A stretch of 64,000 nt of DNA, taken from contig CP114484.1 of the NCBI GenBank assembly GCA_027186245.1, positions 9,620,001-9,684,000 on the forward strand, read 5' to 3'. Each line of letters opens with the position of its first letter. The first letter of the stretch is position 1. The notes under the pieces were generated by a model, which saw only the letters and a list, made by a program, of their open reading frames with translations, was not told the DNA's origin and did not search any database. The DNA comes from Coriaria nepalensis. Its lineage: Eukaryota; Streptophyta; Magnoliopsida; Cucurbitales; Coriariaceae. This document shows, piece after piece, positions 48,160 through 60,059 of the stretch. Made by a program: the position numbers and the translations under genes.

Positions 48160-51100
48160 CACTACCTATGTTAGATGAGCCTCCTTATCCTTCCGTAGTA
48201 CTGCCTCGAATAGTTAGTTTGGCGTCCCACTCTTGGAGTCCCTATTTTCATGATCCATACCAATTTATCCAAACATGTCATTGTGACCATGGCCGACCCC
48301 TAACCAACACTAACTCTTGCCCGGTCCGATTGCTTGAGTCAATCTCCATGTTTCTCAAGTGGCTTACTAGTGAGTTCGAGGTGGGCCCTCTTCACTTCAA
48401 CCTAGCCCGACCAAAGCCAATTGCTCCTCACAGAGCTCGGTTAGCTCATAACGAGATTCCTCTCCCCTCCCCCCCCCCCCCCCCCCAACAGTTAGTCCCT
48501 TATCATTTTGGTAGTTCGGCATGCTAGATCAACCTCACCTGATTACTGTGCATGGTGTACATGTCCTCCTCTCATGGCAACTGCTCCATAAGCCCGATCG
48601 CATCACGTCTTTTCACATTCCTCTCACTTGTTTAATGCTCTCGTTTATCTTCCCAATGACCTCTCTCTTTACCACGTGTTGTGGGTTCATTGGGGGACCT
48701 AGTGAATATTTAAACCCTTTGTTTCCCTTCTTCTTCATTTTACCTATTTTCGCCATTGTTGGATTCTTTGAAGTTTTCATACTCCCTCTCTCCCGTTTCT
48801 GAAATCTAGCCAAACACCTTGCACCCGAACCATTTTCTCGTATCTCGTGTTCTCCGCTACTTATTCTCACTTCGTCGGGTCTCTCTTAAGCAAAACAAGT
48901 TTTTCTCATAGATTTCTCTTTGCCATTACTATTATTTGTGTTCTAGGTGTTTTCCTTCGCGCCCTTTCAGTTTTTTAAAAAATCAGACCTTATAATTTGA
49001 AATTTTATGGTTTCAACACTATGCCAAGTGTTTATGGGTTTGCTCATTTTCTTTTATAGGGTATTCATACTTAGAAAAAATTACTATGTATAAACCATTA
49101 GTTCTGAGACACAAGTACCTAGGATTGACCTCTCTAAGAGTGAGTGTAGCTTTCCTGACCGTGCCAACCAACATTTTACTGTTGAACCGAATTTCACTTT
49201 TCATTTTCTCCAACTTAGTTCTTCTTTATTGACCTATCTTGTGAAATCAGAGTACTGAGTTTACCATTATATCAATTAATTTGTTTAGACTTCTACGTCC
49301 CAATAACTAAGAATGGATTTTGAAGAAACCAATCAGAGCCGACCTAGGAAGTCTAGTGAGGGATGTAGGAAACCTGCTAGGAGGCTCCGAAAATGCACTG
49401 AAACTAACTTAAGATGATATAGACTATCTTTCCACTTTCGATGATCTCTCAGATGATGTTACTCTAAGATTACCTCGAGAGGAAGAAAGCATGTTCGACG
49501 TAGGGAAAGAGAATGAGAATGAAATTATAATGTATAGAGAATTGTTCAATGCGGGACTTAAAATTCCCCATCCTCCCTTTTTTCTAAAACTAGCTCGGCA
49601 CCTGGGGCATTCCTTTTGGTTAGCTCAAACCTAACTCTTCAAGATTTTTTCTCGGGTTGTTCATTCTATGGAGAGAAGCTACAGATGAAGAACTCAACCT
49701 CCAACACTTCATCAATGCTTTTCGGCCAAGTATGATGGCAGAGTATGTTCTGCATCTCTCATTTTGACAGTAGCCAGGTGAAAGTCTTCTCAGACTCCAA
49801 CAAAAAGTGGGCAAACAGGTGGTTAATATTGGTCGGACACTGGCGCGCCTCCCCTTATGAATTTCTTAGAGTGAAGCCTCTTCAATCCTTTCAATCGAAC
49901 AGAAAGTAAGCACCTTCCCCTCATATTTAGCCTTTCCTTCTCTTCATCTCATTTTCATCCTCTCATAGTTATATTTACCTATAAGTATCAACCCTCTTCA
50001 AATTAAACTCTCAGATGAGGAGCTGAGAATCTTGGACATTCTCGACATGGTGTCTATACAGAAAGAGACTACAAAATTCTTTTAATCCCTGAACCGCTGA
50101 AGGAGTGTGGTTTGATTCTTACTCTCTCTCTGGAAGTTACTCCCATTTAAACCAACTTTGAGGAGGAGTTTTGTTATGTAGAAGAGGGTATTGATTTTCC
50201 TTATCTTAACACTTAGGCTTTATTTTCACAAAATTCTAGGTTCATTGAACTTTCCTGATGTCTTTCTTTCCTATTTGTAGGTATGAGCAATAAGATTATG
50301 GAAGAAGTGTTAACTAAGTCTCATGCTGACCGGCTATAGGAAAAAGTTGATTGGCTGAGCATGATGCAACTCGAAGGAGTCAGGGCACTTCCAATAAAAA
50401 ATGTAAGAACTTCTGCAGAGCCGAGCCTAGAGAAGGGTTTTATGCTACCCCGACCTATACGTGTAACTCATGTCCGGACTTCGACTTCAATAGGGGTTCC
50501 CCCGTCCTCCACGTCACCCACCCATTGGTGTGGCTAGGATCTGCCCTACCTAGTTGGATCGGATTTCCTCAAGCTGACAAGAAGGGATGGGGAAAATTCG
50601 GTGGTCGTCCCCCAAGTCACGAGTTCTTCTTTGAAGGAGCTCTCTAAGAAGCTCCCCGAACTAGTCTCTTCTCAAAACCTATCTCTTCTTCCTCAGCTCA
50701 AAGTCTCGGACCTTATGGAGAAAAGTTTCTATGAATTACTAAAGGTGAACTACTTCCCTTTTTTTTTAAGTGTGTTTCTCACTTTTACCACTTTCATTTG
50801 CAGCTAGTCATAGCCATTCTCCGCTAGGCCTTTCTTCTTTTTTTGTTGATCCAGAGGAAGTTTCCCAACTCCAAAAGGAGATTGAGAACCATGAGGCTCT
50901 TGTTGCCTCAGCTCAGAAATAAGTAGCTGAAGTGACCTCTAAAAAGAGGGCTTTTGAAAAAAAGTACCGAGTCGAGCTGGAGGCTAAGAATCAAAAGCAC
51001 GGGCTAAGGAAAAGTGTTAAGGTTGAGTTGATCAAGTTAAAGGCTGACCTCTCTGAACTAAGGCAGGAGGCCATATCCGAGTTTAAAGAATCTTCTAAAT

Positions 51101-51480
51101 ACAAGAAGGAGATCTTTGACAATATAAAGGAGGGGTTCATCTGGACCCGAGTTATCCTCAACATGGTCAGGTCGAACTTGGATGCCAACTCCTCAAGTTT
51201 CTAGTAGATCCATCCATTCCTCTGGAAGTCCCAATGGTTGAGGCCTGGGAAGAAGATGAGGGAGATGGTGATGAAGTCAAGATCATCGAGGAGGCTCCTG
51301 AGGAGCGAGACCATGTCGTGCCTTAAGAGCATGCTGAAGAGATGGAAATGATCAGATCGGGACTGAGCTGACCTCTCTTGCAAAAGGAGAAGACCCTCAT
51401 TGATCTTAAATATTTTTATCTTTGTACTACGGACTATTTGTCTCATTTATCTCTTTTATTTTTTATTTCGATGTAACAAC
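48160..51480 (+). mobile_element. Degraded gypsy-type (PF04195-like) element
   Basis: Plus-strand fragments recall the 'putative gypsy-type transposon' proteins common in plants. One piece, about 49540-49605, reads MYRELFNAGLKIPHPPFFLK followed by LARHLG. Around 49670-49900 further pieces occur in shifting frames. At 50932-51204 lies a charged coiled-coil stretch ending EAISEFKESSKYKKEIFDNI and GFIWTRVILNMVRSNLD, a typical C-terminus of such proteins. Stops and frame changes are frequent, and an 18-C run lies at 48469-48486. No LTRs were recognised. It sits between array copies 3 and 4, so it probably inserted after the duplication. Confidence 0.6.
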
Positions 51481-51596
51481 TTAAAACATTTCTTTTTTTT
51501 TTAATGAATGATTTCCTTTTCCTCTATATCTTGCCTTATTCTTTTATCATTTTCTTATGGTAGGTGTCTAAGTTTAAATCGGCACCTTAAGTTGAA

Positions 51597-52090
51597 AAAC
51601 TTTGGTGTTGTTTACACCCAGACTAAAAGACCTTGTAGAAACACTTGACCTTATAGATCTAGGCTGATGACATGTGGGTTGATCAGCCTCTAGCCAAATA
51701 GGGAGCGGAACACTACTCAGACTTTGAATTTTCCTTACAATATTTTGACTTTGTAAGTCTAGGTTGATGACACGTGGGTCGATCAATCCCTGGCTAAGAA
51801 AGGCATATAGCACTACTCAGACTTTGAACATTCCTCAGAAAATTTTGACCTCATTGGTCTAAGCTGATGACATGCAAGTCGATCAGCCCTTGGCCGAGAA
51901 AGGCATGCAACATCGCTTGGACTTTATATTTTTCTTAGAAAGGTTTAGCTCTGGGGTCTAGACAGATGACACATGGGTCGATCTGTCCTTGGGCGAGCAT
52001 TGCTCGAATTTTAAATTTTTCTTAGAAAATTTTCGACCTTATGGGTCTGAGCTGATGACACGTAGGTCGATCAACCCTTGGCCAAACACA
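51597..52090 (+). repeat. Five tandem copies of a 90-100 bp repeat
   Basis: The phrase GCTGATGACA and its variants recur at about 51663, 51763, 51863, 51962 and 52051. Each copy continues CRYGTGGGTCGATCA-like and CTTGGCCGAGAAAGGCA-like, then ACTCAGACTTT. It lies just downstream of the gypsy-type remnant, and such non-coding tandem repeats are known near the 3' ends of some plant gypsy lineages. Confidence 0.85.
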
Positions 52091-52754
52091 AACTTTTTTT
52101 ATAAATTCACTTTATTAACTTTGGCTTCATAAGAGCCTTCTGGAAATTAAACATTGTAGAAGGAACAATACAATACTTCATCTCTGAACACGATTTTCTC
52201 TTTCATCTCATCTTAATGTGGCCATTCTCCTCCATCTTATGGTATACTTTTGAGTGTTCAGAATTCCATGAGTGTGGCATCATCCTTCCAGCCTTGTTTT
52301 GGAGTCAATAAGTTCCAGGTTTGACTTCTTCCACTACCGGTTTGCTCAACTTGGGTATGTCTCCCAAATAGATGACATAATTTTATTTATTTAATTAAAA
52401 TATTATTTTTAAAATATGATCTATACTTCGGCCAAAAAAAAAATATTCATACAAGAATTTCGCCTGCAACTCGCAAGTACCAAACAATGATGAACAGGCA
52501 ATTTCAAATGATCGATATCATTATAAGGTATTTTCAAAGAAAATAAATAAATATATAACTCCCTTTATTTTAAATTTTCGAAACATACAATTCAGTGAAC
52601 AGCAATGATCAACCGCATGCACGAGATTGACTCATTACAGGAACATTAAAAAAATAAAAACACAATCAAAGCAAAGATTTGAGGCGTTAATAAATTAAGC
52701 TAGGTACATGTGTTAATCATTGCACGAATCGGCAACTCTAATCATATCAATTTA

Positions 52755-53054
52755 TTAATTGTTAGCTACGAGTACTCCAGATGAAGCCTTGACTTCTGAA
52801 TATGCTTTGGGACGAGAGGTAGCACGACCAGAAAACTTCCTCGAGCCGATCGGTGAAGGGATGTTGGTGCCCGGATTAGAGCCAGGTTGCGGAACATCAG
52901 AACGGACTGACTCGAGCAGCAGTTCTTTGCTCATTACTTTTTTCCCTTCATAATTTCCACCGTTGATCAAGATTCTAGCTGCGTCACTAGGATGCTTGGA
53001 AATGACAAGAGCAAGGATGGTTATGACAACCAAAAGCATTTTCAGGAACTTCAT
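52755..53054 (-). CDS. CTNIP-like secreted peptide precursor, cysteine-less variant (copy 4)
   Basis: 99 residues, the longest and most complete copy. The signal peptide MKFLKMLLVVITILALVIS is cut near SDAA. Propeptide ARILINGGNYEGKKVMSKEL runs to LESVRSDVPQ, followed by the core PGSNPGTNIPSPIGSRKFSG, closest of the array to the canonical GPNPCTNIP but with Gly for Cys. A tail with TSRPKAYSEVK, ending SGVLVANN, follows. No cysteine remains in the mature part. Its upstream region keeps the shared promoter (TATA at 53220-53227). I use it as the reference for judging lesions in the other copies. Confidence 0.78.
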   Translation of the reverse strand: MKFLKMLLVVITILALVISKHPSDAARILINGGNYEGKKVMSKELLLESVRSDVPQPGSNPGTNIPSPIGSRKFSGRATSRPKAYSEVKASSGVLVANN

Positions 53055-53859
53055 TGTTTTTTTTTTAATTTTTAGGGTAAGAAGTTAATTAATTAAATGG
53101 AACAATTTATGAACTAGTATATAATATATAAGTAAAAATGGAACAATTTATGAATTAGTATATAAAAGTGAAAGGAGAATAGATTGAGGATGAAATGAAA
53201 TGGTTAATGCAGATAGGGCTATTTATATGTATCGAGGGGGCCGGGGAGGACTACATATAAACTATGGAGAAATCAAAATTCTATTCAATGGAAAATCAAA
53301 GTTTGCACGCGCTCTAGTTTCTTAACTAATGACTTGAATGGGTCAGAAATTAAGAAATTGGTACAAGGTTTTTGGAAAGGAGTTTATGCCTTAATGCATA
53401 AATGGGTATACATGGAAACATATTTTGGACCCACAACAGTTTCTTTTGTACTGAACAAAGTTTAATTTACTAATAAAAGTATGACACATCTGCTAAAATG
53501 ATTGTCCATTCTATGTCACGTTTTTTATTAGTGAATTAAGTTTTATTAGTGAACATATTTATTCTATTTGATTATACTAAACTAACTTAAGATACCCAAG
53601 TTTTTGATCCATTACTAGTAAGATACTTGTTAATCCTAACTGAAACGTTAATTCACCTCGATTCATAATAAGATTTTGAGTTTACATCATTTGCTACATT
53701 TTCCGAAGACATCTCGCCGTAGATGCTCCGCGTTCAAAAGGCAACTACCCCGTTTGTGGGTTAAGCCTTTTGACTTGGATTAGAGTCTTGTCTTGAATAT
53801 TCCATTTGACAATTACGGAAAGACTGACTTTGCCACATGTTGCCACATGAGAAGCAAGA

Positions 53860-56800
53860 GCTAGCATTCAATGATAAATTGTCAATTTCCTATTTCATTA
53901 CGGCAATATAACCCGTAATATGGTTTTATATGACCCAAGACAGTTGTTGACATTTGAAAAGAAGAGGACTCGAACATTTTCTCTCGACTAAAGTTGACCT
54001 AAGAAAAGCTGGTTTGATCATGCATCAAGAAATATGAATAAATTGAGCTTGGTCAATGTTTTGAAAAATTACAAACGTGTTGCATATATGTGAATCTTCT
54101 CGTCCAAAATTCTGATTTCTTGACGGTGGAAGAAAGCTGAATGAGATTTAAATCGATTACATAAAAAAGCCACCTGGAAAAATTATCAATTTTCACATAG
54201 TATATAAATCACGTAATTTGCTTGAGTAAATGCTTTGTTTTGAGTATAAATATTGACTGCTTCTTTCCATTTTTACAAAATCAGTATTCAATTAAGGTTA
54301 AAGATTTGGCTCGTATTTCTCATGTTTCCTTGATATAAATTTAATATAGATTTAATATAAATTTAATATAATTATTAACAGTCAATATTAATTATAGCAA
54401 TAAACCTATTACAACTACAAGTTGAGAGGCATAATATTTTGATATCTTGATGTAGTTTTCATTACAATATAAGATAAATTAGTTTAGTTTTTCGTAATTA
54501 TTATTATTTCAATTTTTTTTTTTTAAGTAATGTAATTCAATTCTAAGGATTTTAACGAAATGAAACGAGTTTATATCGAGTATTTATAGGTTTGATACAT
54601 GTTTTATTTAATGTAGTTCTAAGAGCATGTAAAAGGTATCATTAACATAATATTGTGGTAAATTAAACCCATTTACATGCTCTTTAGAGCTAACATGCAT
54701 TTATATCTTTTAACTATTAAAAATTGATTGATCGTCATGATTTTTAATAATTAGATTAAATTTATAATTTATAATAAAATTGAGAGGATTCAATTAAATT
54801 TATTATAAATTTAAAGGGATTCAATTGTAATTTTCAAAACATTAGAATTCACTTATCATATTAATAAATGTCAAGAGATTCATGATAAATTTTCATTGAT
54901 TTTACAAGGGAGACTTTAAAAATGATTTGCATTATCCGAAAAGATCTTTTAATCATGTTTTTCGTAAAGTTAACTAGGTTGCAGATCACTTGAATATTTT
55001 TTTTTTTTTTTTTTTTTTTTTGGAGATATCTAGATTAGTTTGGAATCTTCATCACTATTAACATATAACTATATTACTAGTAGATAAAAATAGAGATACT
55101 TTTGTTAACTCTTTTGATTCTTGCTCTAAGCAATCGTAAGGTAGGCTTAATTACACTAGACAAATATAATGTTGATAGTCTTAGACCCCTTCATTTTTCT
55201 ATTGGTACGTTTTGTAGTCAGATTTTTCTTGCTCCTTATTAATAAAGTATCCGTTTATATTCATAAATTGAACTCTAACAAAATATATATAATTAAAAAC
55301 GTGGAAATGAACTTCAGTTAATGCAGTGGGGCACCTAACGTACATTTCATTGTCTAGATGATTCAAAATACATAGAAATTTGGCATCCGTAAGTTCAGAT
55401 AGGGTTTCCAAAATCCGGGATTGATGATCATGATCTCATGCATGTTCCCTATGTACACAAAGTGTTTGGTTTCGATAACATGATGGATGGATGGCCCTTT
55501 AGTTTCCTTATAACAATTAAGGAATCATATAATTCAGACTGTACATCCCAAAATAACATAAATGACAAGACACAAACACACACACACAGTGCACATTCAT
55601 GCATGATTGACATAATGAACTCTATCTCTCTCTCTCTCTTTCAAATTAAAGGCAGAAGTAATTAGGAAATGAGGGCATGCAAAATTAGAGCATGGGGAAG
55701 TGAAGCCACTCGAGTAAGAGGTAAAGAAAGGGTGTAAGAAAAAGGACATCTGGGGTTTATAACAGAACCTGCCAAAGTGAATGTTTTGGTGAAAGAAGGT
55801 ACTGATTGAGAGCATGGGATAAAGCTAAGCTAAGCTTAGCAAGTAGCAGCTAGTCGGCACACTTCTGATTTCGCGATCCTCATTTAACATATCTCATTCT
55901 TTCATGCCCGCCACCCATCTCCTATCATAACATATGGTCAAACATTGGTCTTAGTTTCTTTATATTTTGTTGTTATGGTATCAAGCTAACTACATACTTG
56001 TGTTTACCAAAAAGATTTTTTTGACAATTCTTATTATATATAATCTTTAAATTAATTAAATATTATTACTTATTTGATTATTTATTATTTTTAATAAAAG
56101 AATTGAGGTGAGAGAAAAATTAAACTTAAATTTAAATGTAATTAACTTAACGTGAAGTGTCTTTTTATAAAATTATTCATATTCTTACAAAATATAATTG
56201 ATATATATTTAATTAACTTAATGTGAATGCGATAATAATTTTTCGATAACTATATATCAAATTTAATATTATATTATTTAATTTAAATTATAAAAAAAAT
56301 ATAATGATTATTATTTAAAGTGAGAAATTAAATAGATATATTTTATTTTATTCATTATATTATAACTAACTATAGCTAACCTGGATTGCGCTAATGGTTT
56401 TATTTTTACTACTAAAGGATTGTTGTAGCCTGTAGGCCTAAAAATAGGAGAACACATTTATCATGCATCCGTTGCATGCAGCGAATGCATGAGACAAATT
56501 TATTTTCTTTCTTGCTTTCTTAGTTAAAAGAGAACCATTGTATGATTAAACGGGCTATATAGAGTGATGAAAGTGGAGTTCAGGAGCTGAAGTACCTTCT
56601 CTGCCTGTGCCGATTAAACCCAAAACGCAACCCATAGCAGGCCAGGTCGATGTACACTATTTTAGCATTTTATGTTTATTGGAGTATAGGTTAAGTCTTC
56701 ATCTTTGCTGATTAACAATATTAACTCTTGTTCTTTGATTTTGATGAGAAATTTCCTTGGATTTTCATTAAGACCCATTTGATGGGTATGAAAAAGTGTT

Positions 56801-56981
56801 GATTTTTGTCTCTGTTCATGTTTTGCCAAGTTGTTTCTATTTTGTCATTGGAATTGAATTTTTAAGTACTTGATCCAACTATTGATCGATCTCTGATCAT
56901 GCACTACTAACCCTAATATCTAAAGATGGCTTCATATTCTTGTTGTGTGATTTAGGTTGAAATCTAGCAGAAGATATCGTC
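53860..56981. other. Intergenic, AT-rich
   Basis: Contains a T run at about 54997-55020, a CA/TC microsatellite pair near 55572-55640 and AT-rich DNA to about 56350. 56540-56981 is less AT-rich, with ATTTAGGTTGAAATCTAGCAG-like splice-acceptor sequence just before the zinc-finger gene, so it probably includes its promoter and leader. No other gene was found. Confidence 0.4.
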
Positions 56982-57647
56982 ATGGACAGACCTTATTGGA
57001 GCAAAGGCAAGGTAAAAGAAAGATTCGAAGATGATCTTCAGGAGCAACAGTACTCATCGTTCGATCATCTTTCATGGCCAGCAAGAAACTATGTATGTAG
57101 CTTTTGCAAAAGAGAATTCGGATCTGCTCAAGCACTAGGCGGTCATATGAATGTTCATAGGAGAGATAGAGCCAGGCTGAGACTCTTACCTTCATGGGAT
57201 TTTGATCAAAACCCTAACCCACCCGACCCACCTAATTATTACAACTCCTATTACCCTATTACTAATTATCCTTCTAATTCACAATTATCATCATCATCAT
57301 CCTCCTCATCTCATTCAACACGAGTTCCCAATCATGTCTTACCATTCATGGATAACAAACATGACGACTCCTACATGTCTTCTAATTTATCTCTTGCTAA
57401 TAAATATCCACCATCACCATCTTCCCCTTCTACAACAAGATATGCAGTCGATCATCTTCATGTTAATGGAGATCAATTCAATGGTTTGACTAAAAAAGAT
57501 GATCATGATCATAATCCTGAGCTTGAGCTTGACAAACATCAGCTTCTGAAGCAGAAGAGCGATCGTACTAGCTTAGACTTGGATATGAAGCTTTTCAAAG
57601 ATCCTAAAGAGGATGTGGATTTGGAACTTCGACTTGGATTTGTTTAA
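56982..57647 (+). CDS. SUPERMAN-like C2H2 zinc-finger transcription repressor
   Basis: 221 residues, intronless coding region. One plant-type C2H2 finger has C39, C42, H55 and H59, with the QALGGH signature (50-55) in [20 protein letters not shown]. It is preceded by SWPARNY and followed by a basic [10 protein letters not shown] stretch, the exact context of the SUPERMAN/RBE/ZFP10 subfamily. A Ser/Pro/Asn-rich middle with a run of eight Ser follows, and an EAR-like repression motif [10 protein letters not shown] lies at the C-terminus. Family members are nuclear repressors acting in flower organ boundaries, trichomes or hormone responses. The particular orthologue cannot be told; the N-terminus [10 protein letters not shown] recalls ZFP10/ZFP11-type proteins more than SUPERMAN itself. 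The start is the only ATG before the finger. Confidence 0.93.
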   Translation: MDRPYWSKGKVKERFEDDLQEQQYSSFDHLSWPARNYVCSFCKREFGSAQALGGHMNVHRRDRARLRLLPSWDFDQNPNPPDPPNYYNSYYPITNYPSNSQLSSSSSSSSHSTRVPNHVLPFMDNKHDDSYMSSNLSLANKYPPSPSSPSTTRYAVDHLHVNGDQFNGLTKKDDHDHNPELELDKHQLLKQKSDRTSLDLDMKLFKDPKEDVDLELRLGFV

Positions 57648-58263
57648 TTAACTGCAATTACTCCATTTTCATCAACCAGTTCGATGATATATAACATATA
57701 TGTATATATATATATATATATATAAATATATGGCAATAATCAAGTTAATATTATTAATTTCTCTTCTCTTTTTCTTTCCTTATGTTGAAAATTATGATCG
57801 TGTACGTTAATGATCTACGTAAGACAAATTTCTAAGGAAGAGGAACAAGAAAATATAGTTATAACATCAAATTTTCGACAAATTTCTTTTAACTGTTTAA
57901 TACTTCGTTCATCTGTTGCTGTTTATGAACCCTAATCCAAACCCTAGTTACTTTGGTATTAATGGTATAAGTATGTATAAAGTACTCCTTGTTCTTGTAT
58001 TGTCTTTGTTTTGATTAATTAATTAATTAGGGTTATCTTATAACACATCATTAATCTCTACGTACGTATTGATAAGTCACTGATGGAGACACAGTCATTC
58101 ATCATCACCAGTAAAAATAATAATAATAAAAATAAAAATGATGTGTCAACAAAATTAACAATTTAGATACAATTTTATTTAATCACAATCATGAACTTGG
58201 ATTAATTCAAATCCGTACCATCTGTGCCAAATCATTTTCCCTTAATTTATGACCAATTTTCTT

Positions 58264-58305
<42 letters not shown>

Positions 58306-59430
58306 GTGCTTAGGGAAACATTATCAATATCTTGGAATTTCACGATGTTAAATTGTGATGTGATGGCCGGTAAAAAGAAACATACACATATACATTTGTG
58401 TATGTATATTTTAATTTAGCGTAGAAGAAGTTTCCTTCATCTTTATGATTGATGTCTAAGTACTATAATCAGCACCTATAAGTAGAAATCAAAGGATCTG
58501 ATTATATGACGAAGAGAATGAGAGCAGATTAGCGACTTGAGAGATCTAATTGCACCTCTTTCTTTTCGACACTTCCAGCTTTAATGTTCTTTCCAATTTT
58601 TCCTTCTCTTTTTGCCTTTTGTAATGAAGCTTCTGTGCACAACTAATCCAAAACACACAAGAAAAGCAATCTTTGGGTAAGTAAAAACTCCACGACAAAG
58701 CAGTTTCGTTATGACCAAGGAGTTCAATATTTAATACTAACTGTGCAAGAGTACGCAGTTTGAAATCCCGGATTTCGATCTTGGTTCGAGGCCAAGAGTC
58801 AGATCGAGATTTCTTCTTAGCCACCGGAATAAGATCCGAGAGTGAGAGAGGTAGAGGATACGAACCCCGGCGGTGGAAGCGGCAACAATGTGGCTGTGGC
58901 GATGGCTGGGGAGGAAGAAGAAGGTGGGTTATTTTTATAATATTTAAAACTTAAAGGACTACATTTTGATTTTTTCTTTTTTTTATTCATTGGTCACTTG
59001 TTTCATTTCTATTGATTATTCTCTCCACGTGTGAAAATGATGTGGAATTACGGTAATACAGAATCCATTCTCGATTATTTTACATGTAGATTTTCAATCG
59101 ATGCGGCTGAAAATTTGTCACGTTATCTATCCGTTAAATTGTAACAGATTATTTAACGGTAGAGGTCTTTTAGCCCAAAATAAATGTACAGGTTTTTTTT
59201 TTTTAATCTCGTTTAACCTTTTAACCCATAATTAAATAAAAAGAAGTTGGGCCTTAGTTAAATGTTATTGGCTAAACTACATATATAAATATATACATAT
59301 ATTAAGATATCAAAACTAATTTCTTGATTCTCAATATTGGATCAGTATTAATCATTTGAGTTCCGATCAAAATGAGATTTAAATTGGGATCTTATCAAGA
59401 TCGGAAAAAATGTCTACCTCTATCTTCAAT
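57648..59430. other. Intergenic, with poly-T tract
   Basis: (TA)n tract at about 57703-57724 after the zinc-finger gene; a 36-base T run at about 58266-58301. 58546-58824 (minus) is a 92-codon frame starting MAKKKSRSDSWPRTK with no recognised domain. Its upstream (58825-58960) is GC-richer and exon-like, so a small or non-coding transcript is possible. 59326-59425 resembles the right half of the adjoining MITE. Confidence 0.35.
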
Positions 59431-59797
59431 TAGGGGTGAGAAAGAAATCTCATCGAGATCAGGATGGCCCCGGTACTGACTATCCTGAAATTGAGACTCT
59501 GAATCTTTTGATTAAATAAATCTATTAGTTTAATAAAATATTAAATTATTGAAAAAAATAAAACGTGTTATCTTTAAATTAGTATCAATAAAATTATTAT
59601 TTAAATAAATTTGTTAATTTATATATATATATATTACTTCTATGTTACTCAGGCCGGAGTTAAAATTGGTCTCGGTCCCGATTCCAATCCTCAATAATGG
59701 GATCAAGACAGGTATCGGTACTAATCCTCTGAGTCCCTGTTAAACACAACTGAAAACAGAACTCTTGTCAGGATCGGGAAAAAAAATCCCACCCCTA
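59431..59797. mobile_element. Small hAT-like MITE
   Basis: A 367-bp segment starts TAGGGGTGAGA and ends with the inverse of TAGGGGTGGGA. It is flanked by TCTTCAAT (59423-59430) and TCTAGAAT (59798-59805), six of eight bases equal. It contains GATC-rich internal repeats and no coding capacity. The sequence left of it (59326-59425) is similar to its right half, so two copies may be nested or adjacent, which weakens the target-duplication argument. Confidence 0.55.
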
Positions 59798-60059
59798 TCT
59801 AGAATGAGAGTTTCAATTTGTGTTGAAACAACGAAGAAATCAGGTAATAGGGTTATGAATTTAGGGTTATAAGCACTTCATTTCAACAAATTTCATTTGA
59901 TATAGCAAAATTTTTTTACAAATGCATGGTAGAATATTGTAAACAGTGCGAGAAGAGGTAACGCTGATTACAGTAAAGCAGAAGCAGAACAAAAATCACT
60001 TCAATTCCATCCAGCATATAAAACCTCAAGGCCTGTTTGGGGCTATTCCGCGGATTTCA

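Larger units (their letters stand above)
33450..53850 (-). repeat. Segmentally duplicated array of CTNIP-like peptide genes
   Basis: Five units share promoter, coding and downstream sequence: genes starting at 34001, 44723, 46955 and 53054, and a remnant at 41521. Shared landmarks include GAATAGATTGAGG and TATTTATATGTATCGAGG upstream, and a phrase like GAGGCATGCACGATCAATAT with ATTATAAGGATTTCA downstream. More distant flanks are also shared: GAAGCAACTTCTATGACTTG at about 34393, 45081 and 47131, and CCAAGGTTTGG near 35958 and 45324, with a variant near 47341. So units of about 2-3 kb were copied in the same orientation and later interrupted by a hAT and a gypsy-type element. Confidence 0.85.

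Noticed and set aside
50351..50807. Two overlapping open frames of 98 and 68 codons
   Set aside because: They lie within the decayed gypsy-type remnant with no intact domain.
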